Of a stretch of DNA of 54,376 bases, positions 33,505 through 40,300 are shown one piece after another. A program made the position numbers and the translations under genes. The notes beneath the pieces were generated by a model. The model made no database searches and was not told where the DNA came from. It saw only the letters and a list, made by a program, of their open reading frames with translations. This stretch comes from Actinomadura bangladeshensis (GTDB taxonomy: Bacteria > Actinomycetota > Actinomycetes > Streptosporangiales > Streptosporangiaceae), in NCBI RefSeq assembly GCF_004348335.1, contig NZ_SMJW01000018.1, positions 1-54,376 of the forward strand. Direction: 5' to 3'. Positions within the stretch are counted from its first letter, which is position 1, and each line of letters opens with the position of its first letter.

Positions 33505-34451
33505 CGGCCGGCCGCGTCCTGGTGCTGCGGGCGCTGGGGCTCGGCGACCTGCTGACCGCCGTCCCGGCGTTACGGGCGCTGCGGCGCGGGCTGCCGGGCG
33601 CGCGGATCACGCTGGCCGCCCCCGCCGTGCTCGCCCCGCCGGCCCGCGCGTCCGGCGCGGTCGACGAGGTCCTCCCGGCGGACGGCCTGGACGCCCCGCT
33701 GCGCGCCGCCGGCCCGGTGGACGTGGCCGTCAACCTGCACGGCTCGGGTCCGCAGAGCCACCGGCTCCTCGCGGCCCTGTCGCCCGGCCGGCTGCTGGCG
33801 TTCGACCACCCCGCCGCGCCGCACACCGGCGGGCCCGGCTGGGACCCCGGCGAGCACGAGGTGGCGCGCTGGTGCCGGCTCGTCGCCTCCTACGGGTTCG
33901 ACGCCGACCCCGGCGACCTGGACCTGCCGGTTCCGGCCGCCGCCTCGCCCGCGCCGGGCGCCGTCGTCGTCCACCCCGGCGCCGCGTTCCCGGCGCGCCG
34001 CTGGCCCGCCGAGCGGTTCGCGGCGGTCGCGGCGGCGCTGCGGGACCGCGGCGAGCGCGTCGTCGTCACCGGCGGGCCCGGTGAGAGGCCCCTGGCGCGC
34101 CGCGTCGCGGATCTCGCCGGGCTCGGCCCGGCCGCCGACCTCTCCGGCCGCACGCCCCTGCCCGAGCTGGCCGCGCTCGTCGCGGCGGCCCGGCTGGTGG
34201 TGTGCGGCGACACCGGCGTCGCGCACCTCGCGACCGCCTTCCGCACGCCGTCGGTGCTGCTGTTCGGCCCGACGCCGCCCGGACGCTGGGGGCCGCCCCG
34301 CCGCCCCGAGCACCGCGTCCTGTGGGCGGGCCGGCACGGCGACCCGCACGGCCGCGCGCCCTGTCCCGGGCTGCTGGAGATCTCCGCGGACCAGGCCGTC
34401 GAGGCCGCCGGGACCGTGCTCACCCTGGTGAGCTCCCACGAGAACCGATGA
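33501..34451 (+). CDS. GT9-family (ADP-heptosyltransferase-like) glycosyltransferase 2
   Basis: A 316-aa GT9 enzyme, paralogous to the one at 27627. It begins RVLVLRALGLGDLLTAVPALRAL and has VAVNLHGSGPQSHRLL, VVHPGAAFPARRWPAERFA, VVVTGGPGERPLARRVA, DLSGRTPLPELAALVAAA and VVCGDTGVAHLATAFRTPSVLLFGPT. The GTG at 33501 overlaps the SDR stop (GTGA). Two GT9 enzymes in one operon fit two successive heptose additions, as with WaaC and WaaF in LPS core synthesis, although acceptor and product are unknown here. Confidence 0.9.
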   Translation: MTAGRVLVLRALGLGDLLTAVPALRALRRGLPGARITLAAPAVLAPPARASGAVDEVLPADGLDAPLRAAGPVDVAVNLHGSGPQSHRLLAALSPGRLLAFDHPAAPHTGGPGWDPGEHEVARWCRLVASYGFDADPGDLDLPVPAAASPAPGAVVVHPGAAFPARRWPAERFAAVAAALRDRGERVVVTGGPGERPLARRVADLAGLGPAADLSGRTPLPELAALVAAARLVVCGDTGVAHLATAFRTPSVLLFGPTPPGRWGPPRRPEHRVLWAGRHGDPHGRAPCPGLLEISADQAVEAAGTVLTLVSSHENR

Positions 34452-34460
34452 GGGGGAATG

Positions 34461-35417
34461 ATGAGACATCCACGCGCCGTCGTCACCGGGGGCTCCGGCT
34501 TCCTCGGCTCGCACCTGTGCGAGGCGCTCCTCGCGCGGGGGATCTCGGTGGTGTGCCTGGACAACCTGCTCACCGGGACGTCCCGCAACATCGCCCACCT
34601 GACCGGGCGGCGGGACTTCCGCTTCCTGAAGCGCGACCTCACCGAGCCGGTGAGCGTGCCCGGCGAGGTCGGCTACGTGTTCCACCTCGCCTCCGCCGCC
34701 TCGCCGGCCGACTACCTGCGGTTCCCGATCCAGACCCTGGAGGTCGGCAGCCAGGGCACCCGCAACGCGCTGGAGCTGGCCGAGGCGAAGGGCGCCCGGT
34801 TCGTCCTCGCCTCCACCTCCGAGGTGTACGGGGACCCGCTGGTGCACCCGCAGCCCGAGTCGTACTGGGGGAACGTCAACCCGGTCGGGCCGCGCAGCGT
34901 GTACGACGAGGCCAAGCGGTTCGGTGAGGCGCTGACGTCGGCGTTCCGGCACTCCCGCGGCCTCGACGCCGCGATCGTGCGGATCTTCAACACCTACGGG
35001 CCGCGGATGCGCCCCGACGACGGGCGGGCCATCCCGACGTTCCTGCGGCAGGCGCTCACCGGCGAGGACCTCACGGTCACCGGGGACGGCGCGCAGACCC
35101 GCTCGATCTGCCACGTGGACGACACGGTCCGCGGCATCCTCGCCCTCGCCGAGTCCGACCACCCGGGGCCGGTCAACATCGGCAGCCCGTACGAGATCTC
35201 CATGGCCGACCTCGCGGAGCTGATCATCGAGCTGACCGGCTCGCCGTCCGGGATCCGGTTCATCGGCCGGCCCGAGGACGACCCGCGCGTCCGGCGCCCG
35301 GACACCGGCCTCGCCGAAAAGGTGCTCGGCTGGAAGCCGCGGATCACGGTCGAGGAGGGCCTGCGCGGCACCATCGAGTGGTTCGGCAGGGAGCTGCTCA
35401 TCGCCCGTCCCGCCTGA
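34461..35417 (+). CDS. NAD-dependent sugar epimerase/decarboxylase (UDP-xylose synthase-like)
   Basis: A 318-aa extended [21 protein letters not shown] binds NAD. The catalytic [11 protein letters not shown] (Tyr-x3-Lys) lies after [22 protein letters not shown], a stretch nearly identical in form to UDP-glucuronate decarboxylases (UXS), which yield UDP-xylose. [20 protein letters not shown] also fits. ATG 34461 is favoured over the adjacent ATG 34458 by spacing from AGGGGG. It follows GT9-2 by 9 bp and is the last gene of the operon. Alternatives are other UDP-sugar epimerases or a 4,6-dehydratase-like enzyme. It lacks HldD hallmarks as far as I can tell. Confidence 0.85.
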   Translation: MRHPRAVVTGGSGFLGSHLCEALLARGISVVCLDNLLTGTSRNIAHLTGRRDFRFLKRDLTEPVSVPGEVGYVFHLASAASPADYLRFPIQTLEVGSQGTRNALELAEAKGARFVLASTSEVYGDPLVHPQPESYWGNVNPVGPRSVYDEAKRFGEALTSAFRHSRGLDAAIVRIFNTYGPRMRPDDGRAIPTFLRQALTGEDLTVTGDGAQTRSICHVDDTVRGILALAESDHPGPVNIGSPYEISMADLAELIIELTGSPSGIRFIGRPEDDPRVRRPDTGLAEKVLGWKPRITVEEGLRGTIEWFGRELLIARPA

Positions 35418-35470
35418 CCGCGCCCGTCCCGCCTGACCGCGCCCGTACCGCCTGACCGCGCCCGTACCGC
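35402..35470. repeat. 19-bp tandem repeat, 3.6 copies, spanning a stop codon
   Basis: The unit CGCCCGTCCCGCCTGACCG occurs at 35402, 35421 and 35440 (with one C-to-A change), with a partial copy at 35459. The epimerase stop TGA (35415-35417) is in copy 1. Because 19 is not a multiple of 3, the TGAs of copies 2 and 3 stop the other two frames. Confidence 0.9.
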
Positions 35471-35503
35471 GACGGCCGCGATGAACCGCTCATCGCGGCC
35501 GTC
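35471..35503. terminator. Hairpin terminator between convergent genes
   Basis: GACGGCCGCGATGA (35471-35484) and TCATCGCGGCCGTC (35490-35503) form a perfect 14-bp stem around a 5-base loop. No T-run follows, but such hairpins often end transcription in actinomycetes. It separates the heptose operon from the DUF2267 gene. Confidence 0.7.
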
Positions 35504-35510
35504 CGCGCGG

Positions 35511-35524
35511 TCAGCCGTCAGCCG
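35511..35524. repeat. 7-bp duplication at the DUF2267 stop codon
   Basis: TCAGCCG occurs twice in direct succession; the second copy (35518) contains the reverse-strand stop of the DUF2267 gene. Short enough to be chance alone, but it matches the pattern seen at other convergent junctions. Confidence 0.5.
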
Positions 35525-35919
35525 CTGTGGCCGGCCGACACCAGGTCGCGGAGGTCGGAGGGGAGGCTGTCGCGCACCTTCTGCGCGATCGCGCCCTGGG
35601 TGGCCTCGTCGGTCACCTCCAGCACGACGCGCGCCAGGTACGCCGAGCGCGGCTCGTCGGCGCCGGACCGGACCGCGATCCGCTCGATGAAGTCGTGCCG
35701 GTCGAACCGCTCGCCGGTCCCCGCGCCGCCGTAGACCTCGGTCCGGCGCAGATGCTCGCCGATCTCGTGCGGCAGTTGCGCCGCGAGGTTGTCGGCCAGG
35801 CCCTCGGGGATCCGCTCGCCCAGGGTCTCCAGGACCGCCCGGGTCGCCCGTTCCGCCTCCCCGTGGCCGGAGAGGTGGGCGCGGTTCTGGACCTGTCCGA
35901 TGAACTCTTCGTGCCGCAT
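35518..35919 (-). CDS. DUF2267 domain protein
   Basis: A 133-aa soluble helical protein starting MRHEEFIGQVQNRAHL, with ATRAVLETLGERIPEGLADNLAAQLP and VYGGAGTGERFDRHDFIERI, the recognisable pattern of DUF2267 proteins. The family is common in actinomycetes, often near stress genes; its function is not established. GGAAGGAGCG precedes the ATG. It lies between the heptose operon and the pyruvyltransferase-like gene but is unlikely to belong to glycan synthesis. Confidence 0.88.
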   Translation of the reverse strand: MRHEEFIGQVQNRAHLSGHGEAERATRAVLETLGERIPEGLADNLAAQLPHEIGEHLRRTEVYGGAGTGERFDRHDFIERIAVRSGADEPRSAYLARVVLEVTDEATQGAIAQKVRDSLPSDLRDLVSAGHSG

Positions 35920-35974
35920 GACGGACGCTCCTTCCTGCGTCTGAAATGCGTAGACTGCCCGTTTTGTCCGATCC

Positions 35975-36892
35975 TTAACGCGCGCCGAGGACGTCCAGAA
36001 GCTCGCCGATCACCGCGCCGTCCGGCGCGAGCGAGGAGGTCCGCCCGGCCCCCTCGGGCGACAGCGCCCAGTCCCACCACCGGTCGAGTTCCGCCGTGTC
36101 CAGCAGCGGCGCGTCCGGCGGCGGCGCGGCGGCGCGGCCCGGGGCCGGGTCCGGCACGGTGACGACCGCGGGCCAGGACCAGGCCCGCGCCTGCGCGGTG
36201 ACCTTCGCGCCGCCGCCGACCGGGTCCACGGCGATCGCCGGGACGCCGTTCTTCAGCGCCAGCACGAGGCCGTGCAGCCGGGTCGTCACCACCAGGTCGA
36301 GCCTGCGCAGCGCCGACTCCAGCTCGGCGGCCGTGCGGAACAGCCGCCAGTCGCGCGGATCGAGCCGCGTGTCCAGCGGCAGCCGCGCGCACTCGCGGGC
36401 GCCCAGCCACTCCGCCAGCTCCCGCTCGACCCGCTCGTGCAGCCCCCGCCCGCCGTACTCCCGCTGGCCGGGCGCGAGCACGACCCCGACCACCGGCACG
36501 GACGGGGTCGCCGGCAGCGCCGCCAGGTCGTGCCGCGGCGCCGCCGCGGGCGTGTCGCGCGCGAGCACGGCGTCGAACCCGGTGACCGCCGGATCGTCCG
36601 GGTCGATGACCGAGACGCCCACCGCGATGCGCACGCAGCCCGCGTACCGGCGGTGCAGCTCCTCGATCTGCGGCCCGTGCAGCGGCCCGCAGGCGAACAC
36701 CAGATGCGTGTAGGAGGCGGGGTCGGCCCGGTCGAGGTGCAGGCCGCCCGGCCGGAAGACGGGGCTCCAGGCCAGCCGGCACTCGACCCCCGCCTCGGCC
36801 AGCCCGCGCCGCACGGCCTCCATCGCCAGCACGTCGCCCGCCGTCGCCTCACCGTGCACGAAGCTTGGCCATCCGGTCACCAGGACCCGCAT
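35975..36892 (-). CDS. Polysaccharide pyruvyltransferase-family protein
   Basis: A 305-aa protein of the WcaK/CsaB/AmsJ group, which adds a pyruvate ketal to sugars of surface polysaccharides. It begins MRVLVTGWPSFVHGEATAGDVLAMEAVRRGL, has THLVFACGPLHGPQIEELHRRY and FDAVLARD, and the C-terminal LDLVVTTRLHGLVLALKNGVPAIAVD, the family's most conserved stretch. ATG 36892 follows a strong GGGGAGG site; upstream frame to 37018 has no better start. Location next to the glycan operon suggests that it decorates the same product, on its own transcript. The first motif WPSFVHGE also echoes FVHGEQ of the GT at 28634. Substrate unknown. Confidence 0.8.
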   Translation of the reverse strand: MRVLVTGWPSFVHGEATAGDVLAMEAVRRGLAEAGVECRLAWSPVFRPGGLHLDRADPASYTHLVFACGPLHGPQIEELHRRYAGCVRIAVGVSVIDPDDPAVTGFDAVLARDTPAAAPRHDLAALPATPSVPVVGVVLAPGQREYGGRGLHERVERELAEWLGARECARLPLDTRLDPRDWRLFRTAAELESALRRLDLVVTTRLHGLVLALKNGVPAIAVDPVGGGAKVTAQARAWSWPAVVTVPDPAPGRAAAPPPDAPLLDTAELDRWWDWALSPEGAGRTSSLAPDGAVIGELLDVLGAR

Positions 36893-37169
36893 CCGCTCAC
36901 CTCCCCGCGCCGCCCCGACTCGCCTGCTACCCGCGACCGCCCGTCCCATGTCCCGTCCCGCACGCGGCCGGCCGGTGCCGCCGCCATGCCCCGCGCAGCA
37001 GGTGGCCCTGCCCCTCACGAGACACTTCAGACACCTTCCGGTTTACGGACACGGCCTTATGGGCACAGTCACCTCGCGGCCCACTCGTCAGCTCGGAGCC
37101 AAGTGCCTCGAACTGCGAGCCTGGGCCGCGCCACGTTCCACCCCCGTTCACCCTAGGACGCGGTCACAC

Positions 37170-37535
37170 TCAGAACGCGGGCAGCGCCTCAGCGACGACC
37201 ATCCCGCAGTAGGCGGCGCCGAGCCCCGCGGCGATGGCGGCCGCCGCGTTGAGCAGCGCGTAGGAGCGGGCCCCCGTCTCGGCCAGCCGCAGCGTCTCGT
37301 ACCCGAACGTGGAGTAGGTGCTGAGGGCGCCGCAGAAGCCCGTCCCGGCGAAGGCCATCACGCCGCCGTCCGCCGGCAGCGCCGCGAGCAGGCCCAGCAG
37401 GAACGAGCCCGCGACGTTGACGGTGAACGTCCCCCAGGGGAACACCGAGTCGTGGCGGGCCTGGACCGCGCGGTCGGTCAGGTAGCGCAGCGGAGCGCCG
37501 AGCGCGGCGCCCAGCGCGATCAGCAGGATCGTCAC
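37170..37535 (-). CDS. crcB: Fluoride ion channel CrcB/Fluc, subunit 2
   Basis: A 121-aa membrane protein with four hydrophobic helices. The family motif is GTFTVNVAGSFLLGLLAAL (helix 2, with the pore Asn) and GFCGALSTYSTFGYET (helix 3 break and the Ser/Thr/Phe track). Fluc proteins form antiparallel dimers that let fluoride leave the cell. The start GTG overlaps the stop of the upstream crcB by 4 bases, so the two are made together and likely assemble as a heterodimer, as in other Gram-positives with paired genes. Confidence 0.94.
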   Translation of the reverse strand: MTILLIALGAALGAPLRYLTDRAVQARHDSVFPWGTFTVNVAGSFLLGLLAALPADGGVMAFAGTGFCGALSTYSTFGYETLRLAETGARSYALLNAAAAIAAGLGAAYCGMVVAEALPAF

Positions 37536-38008
37536 TCGCCGTCCTCCGCGGCCCGGCGGCCCGCCAGGGACCTGGTCAGCTGCACCCCGGCGAGGACCGC
37601 GGCCAGCGCGGCGGCCAGCGTCAGCGCGAGGTAGGCGAGGCCGACCCGCGGCGCGCCGTGCTCCACCGCCCGCTGGACGTCGACGGTGTAGGTCGAGAAC
37701 GTGGTGAACCCGCCGAGGACCCCCACCCCGAGGAACGGCCGGACCAGCCGGTGCGCCGGCCGCACCTCGGTGATCAGCACCATCAGCACGCCGATCAGCA
37801 GGCAGCCCGCGACGTTCGTCCAGAACACCGGCCAGGGGAAGTCGCCAGGCCCGTAGGGGAACGCGGTGCTCAGCCCGTACCGCGCGAGCGCCCCGAGCAT
37901 GCCGCCCGCCGAGATCGCCCCGAGCGTCTGCCACGGCGCGCGGCTCAGTTCGGCGCGCTGCCGCGGGACGTGCAGATCGACATCGGGATCGACGGGGGGC
38001 ACGGGCAT
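37532..38008 (-). CDS. crcB: Fluoride ion channel CrcB/Fluc, subunit 1
   Basis: A 158-aa CrcB protein. A hydrophilic N-terminus (about 25 residues) precedes four helices with GGMLGALARYGLS, WTNVAGCLLIGVLMVL and GVLGGFTTFSTYTVDV, the GxTTFSTY signature. It is longer than subunit 2 and ends in a short charged tail. The ATG follows GGTAGGAG. That ribosome site can pair with the 3' end of the fluoride riboswitch just upstream, which suggests control of translation by fluoride. Confidence 0.94.
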   Translation of the reverse strand: MPVPPVDPDVDLHVPRQRAELSRAPWQTLGAISAGGMLGALARYGLSTAFPYGPGDFPWPVFWTNVAGCLLIGVLMVLITEVRPAHRLVRPFLGVGVLGGFTTFSTYTVDVQRAVEHGAPRVGLAYLALTLAAALAAVLAGVQLTRSLAGRRAAEDGE

Positions 38009-38038
38009 GGCGACTCCTACCAGTAGCGACTGCGTTCA

Positions 38039-38107
38039 CCGGTAGGGACCGTCGGCGGACTGCGTCCGCGGTTCACCCCGTATCGGGCACGGCGGGCCCC
38101 ACCGCCG
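38039..38107 (-). ncRNA. Probable fluoride riboswitch controlling crcB
   Basis: On the reverse strand the leader begins with GGCGGTGGGGCCCGCC, close to the first half of known fluoride riboswitches (GGCGATGAGGCCCGCC). An insert hairpin CCCG-ATA-CGGG follows, then AACCGC, a 6-bp hairpin GCGGAC-GCA-GTCCGC, and CGACGGTCCCTACC, close to TGATGGCCTCTAC. The pseudoknot GGGGCC (38100-38095) with GGUCCC (38050-38045) is intact with one G-U pair. CCUACC (38046-38041) can instead pair with GGUAGG of the crcB ribosome site (38021-38016), giving a simple off state. Two conserved positions (A6, U38 in T. petrophila numbering) read G and C here. A TAGACT -10 lies at 38139-38134. Confidence 0.78.
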
Positions 38108-38162
38108 CGTCCCCGTCCGCCGGGGCCTCCCCGAGTCTACCGAAGGCCGTCCGCCCGGGGCG

Positions 38163-38636
38163 TCAGGGTTCGGGGCGGTCGACCTGGCCGCGCCGGCCGC
38201 CGGTCTGGACGCCGGTCTGGACGCCGCGCGCCTCGATGAAGGTCTTGAACCGCCGCAGGTCGCCGCGCACCCGGTGCGTCAGGGCGCCGATGCGGTCCCC
38301 GGCCTTCTCGGCGAAGCCCGCCGGGTCGATCTCCAGCTGCGCGGTGACGCGGGTGGTGGTCTCGTCCAGGCGGTGGAACGTCACCACGCCGGCATGGGTC
38401 GGGCCGTCCAGGGACTTCCAGGCGACGCGCGCGTCGGGCAGCTGCTCGGTGATCCGCGCGTCGAACTCGCGGGTGACGCCGGCGATCCGGGTCCTCCAGT
38501 GCAGGGTCGTGGCGTCGATCTGCCGGATCTCCTCGACGCCGTCCATGAACCTCGGGAACGTCTCGAACCGCGTCCACTGGTCGTAGGCGGTCCGGATCGG
38601 GACGGTGACGTTGACCGATTCGGTGATCGTGCTCAC
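38163..38636 (-). CDS. SRPBCC-family (polyketide cyclase/dehydrase-like) protein
   Basis: A 157-aa START/Bet v1-like helix-grip protein. STITESVNVTVPIRTAYDQWTRFETFPRFM is the standard N-terminal strand and helix of bacterial SRPBCC proteins, followed by LHWRTRIAGVTREFDARITEQLPDARVAW. The long C-terminal helix (DRIGALTHRVRGDLRRFKTFIEAR) closes the ligand cavity. The tail has a GVQTGVQTG repeat made by a 12-bp duplication. AGGAGGTG precedes the GTG start. Ligand and role are unknown; such proteins often occur near stress sigma factors, and one starts 160 bp away on the other strand. Confidence 0.85.
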   Translation of the reverse strand: MSTITESVNVTVPIRTAYDQWTRFETFPRFMDGVEEIRQIDATTLHWRTRIAGVTREFDARITEQLPDARVAWKSLDGPTHAGVVTFHRLDETTTRVTAQLEIDPAGFAEKAGDRIGALTHRVRGDLRRFKTFIEARGVQTGVQTGGRRGQVDRPEP

Positions 38637-38707
38637 GGGCCCACCTCCTGCCTCACCGCCCGGTTACCCGCCTGACGTGCGTCTATCCGCGCGATCTCGG
38701 CGGCGCC

Positions 38708-38732
38708 GTGTGATCGCCCCGCGTGCGGGTAG
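38708..38732 (+). promoter_or_regulatory. Weak SigB/SigF-type promoter candidate
   Basis: GTGTGA (38708-38713) and GGGTAG (38727-38732) with a 13-bp spacer, about 65 bp before the sigma-factor start. GGGTAG resembles the -10 of SigB/SigF promoters (GGGTAY), but the -35 is poor and the spacer short. It would imply autoregulation. Confidence 0.25.
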
Positions 38733-38796
38733 AGGGAGCGCACCGAGCGATAGCCCCCTGCCCTCGCCGGCCTCGTCCGCAAAGGAGAGCATCCGT

Positions 38797-39582
38797 ATGA
38801 CGTCGGCGCAGACCACCCGGTTCAACGACGGACAGACCGAGCTCCTGCTGGCGGAGATGAACCGGCTGCCGGAGGGCGATCCCCGCAGGGAGCGGCTGCG
38901 GGCGCGCATCGTCGACATGCACGCCCCGCTGGTCCGCGGTGTGGCACGCCGGTACGCCAACCGCGGCGAACCCCTGGACGACCTGCAGCAGGTCGCCTAT
39001 CTCGGGCTGGTCAAGGCCATCAACCGGTTCGACCCGGGCATCGGCGACCGCTTCGTGACCTACGCCTACCCCGTGGTGACCGGGGAGGTGAAGCGGCACT
39101 TCCGCGACAAGACGTGGGGCATCCGGGTGTCGCGCCGCATCCAGGAGCTGCGGCCGATCCTGCAGCGCACGGTGCAGGAGTACACCCGCGAGCACGGCCG
39201 CTCCCCCACCACCGCGGAGATCTCCTCCCTCATGGACATCACCCAGGAGGAGACCGTCGAGGTCATCATCGCCTGCGACGCCTACCGGCCGCTGTCGCTG
39301 GAGGCGCCGGCGGACGGGTCGCCCAGCGGCGAGAACGGCACGGTGGGCGAGTACCTCGGCTCCGACGACCCCGCGCTCGACGCCTTCATCGACGGCCACG
39401 CCCTCGGCCCGCTGATCGACGACCTGCCCGAGCGCGAGCGGACGATCCTGCTGCTGCGCTTCTTCGGCAACAAGACCCAGACGCAGATCGCCGAGCAGAT
39501 CGGCCTGTCCCAGATGCACGTGTCCCGCCTGCTCCGCGCCACCCTGGACCGCCTCCGCATGGGCCTGCTGGCGGAGGGATGA
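38797..39582 (+). CDS. RNA polymerase sigma factor, SigB/SigF/SigG subfamily
   Basis: A 261-aa group 3 sigma-70 factor that directs RNA polymerase to stress or developmental promoters. Region 2 contains RYANRGEPLDDLQQVAYLGLVKAINRFDPG and FVTYAYPVVTGEVKRHFRD; region 3 contains SRRIQELRPILQRTVQEYTREHGRSPTTAEIS; region 4 ends with RFFGNKTQTQIAEQIGLSQMHVSRLLRATLDRLR. Size and lack of region 1 fit SigF. No anti-sigma (RsbW-like) or antagonist gene is adjacent, unlike many SigF loci. AAAGGAGAG precedes the ATG. The next gene overlaps its stop by 4 bp. Confidence 0.94.
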   Translation: MTSAQTTRFNDGQTELLLAEMNRLPEGDPRRERLRARIVDMHAPLVRGVARRYANRGEPLDDLQQVAYLGLVKAINRFDPGIGDRFVTYAYPVVTGEVKRHFRDKTWGIRVSRRIQELRPILQRTVQEYTREHGRSPTTAEISSLMDITQEETVEVIIACDAYRPLSLEAPADGSPSGENGTVGEYLGSDDPALDAFIDGHALGPLIDDLPERERTILLLRFFGNKTQTQIAEQIGLSQMHVSRLLRATLDRLRMGLLAEG

Positions 39583-40253
39583 CCGGGCGCCCGCGCCTCG
39601 TCGCGTTCGATGTGATCGAGACGCTGATGCCGCTGGAGCCGCTGCGCCCGCGCTTCACCGACATCGGCCTGCCCGGCGGGGCGCTGGAGACCTGGTTCGC
39701 CCGGACGCTGCGCGACGGCATGGCGCTGACGGCGGCGGGCGACTACCGGCCGTTCCGCCCCGTCGCCGAGGGCGCGCTGCGGGCCGTCGCCGGCCGGCGC
39801 GCCGACGACGCGGCGGTCGCGCACGTCATGGACGGCTTCGCGACGCTGCCCGCGAGCCCCGACGCGGAGCCCGCGCTGCGGCGCCTCGCGGACGCGGGCG
39901 TCCCGGCGGTGTGCCTGACCAACGGCGCCGCAGGCACCACGGCGGCGTTCCTGGAGCGCGCCGGGCTCACCGGCCTCGTCGACCGGGTCATCAGCGTCGA
40001 GGAGGTCGGCCGGTGGAAGCCGCCGCCGATCGTCTACCGGCACGCCGCCGCCGTGACCGGCGTCCCCGGCGACCGGATCGCGCTGGTGGCGGCGCACGCC
40101 TGGGACTGCCACGGCGCCAAGCGCGCCGGCCTCGCCACCGGGTGGGTCAGCAGGCTCGAAGGCCGCTACGGCGAGGTGTTCGAGCCCCCGGACGTCACCG
40201 GCGACGACCTCGTCGAGGTGGTGGACCGGCTGCTCGCCCTGGACGACGGCTGA
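39579..40253 (+). CDS. HAD-superfamily hydrolase, haloacid-dehalogenase type II-like
   Basis: A 224-aa HAD protein. Motif I is VAFDVIETLMPLEPLRP, with the nucleophile Asp in FDVIET; motif II is PAVCLTNGAA; motif III is GRWKPPPIVYRHAA; the motif IV region reads ALVAAHAWDCHGAKRAGL. This arrangement, including AHAWDCHGA, is typical of (S)-2-haloacid dehalogenases. Actual substrates of many such proteins are unknown. The start overlaps the sigma-factor stop by 4 bp (ATGA), an odd partnership that suggests co-expression with the regulator. Confidence 0.88.
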   Translation: MTGRPRLVAFDVIETLMPLEPLRPRFTDIGLPGGALETWFARTLRDGMALTAAGDYRPFRPVAEGALRAVAGRRADDAAVAHVMDGFATLPASPDAEPALRRLADAGVPAVCLTNGAAGTTAAFLERAGLTGLVDRVISVEEVGRWKPPPIVYRHAAAVTGVPGDRIALVAAHAWDCHGAKRAGLATGWVSRLEGRYGEVFEPPDVTGDDLVEVVDRLLALDDG

Positions 40254-40300
40254 CCGTCACGGCGGGCGGCCGTCACGGCGGGCGGCGGCGGCCGTCACGG
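40254..40300. repeat. 16-bp tandem duplication with a third partial copy at a convergent junction
   Basis: CCGTCACGGCGGGCGG occurs at 40254 and 40270; CCGTCACGG recurs at 40292. The copy at 40292 contains the protease stop (TCA, 40295). The earlier copies place reverse-strand stops at offsets 22 and 38, which fall in the two other frames. Confidence 0.85.

Noticed and set aside
34461..35417. HldD as identity of the last epimerase of the heptose operon
   Set aside because: The [18 protein letters not shown] stretch matches UDP-xylose-synthase-type enzymes instead.
40254..40300. Possible CRISPR-like repeats
   Set aside because: Units are adjacent without spacers and only two to three copies; no cas genes nearby.
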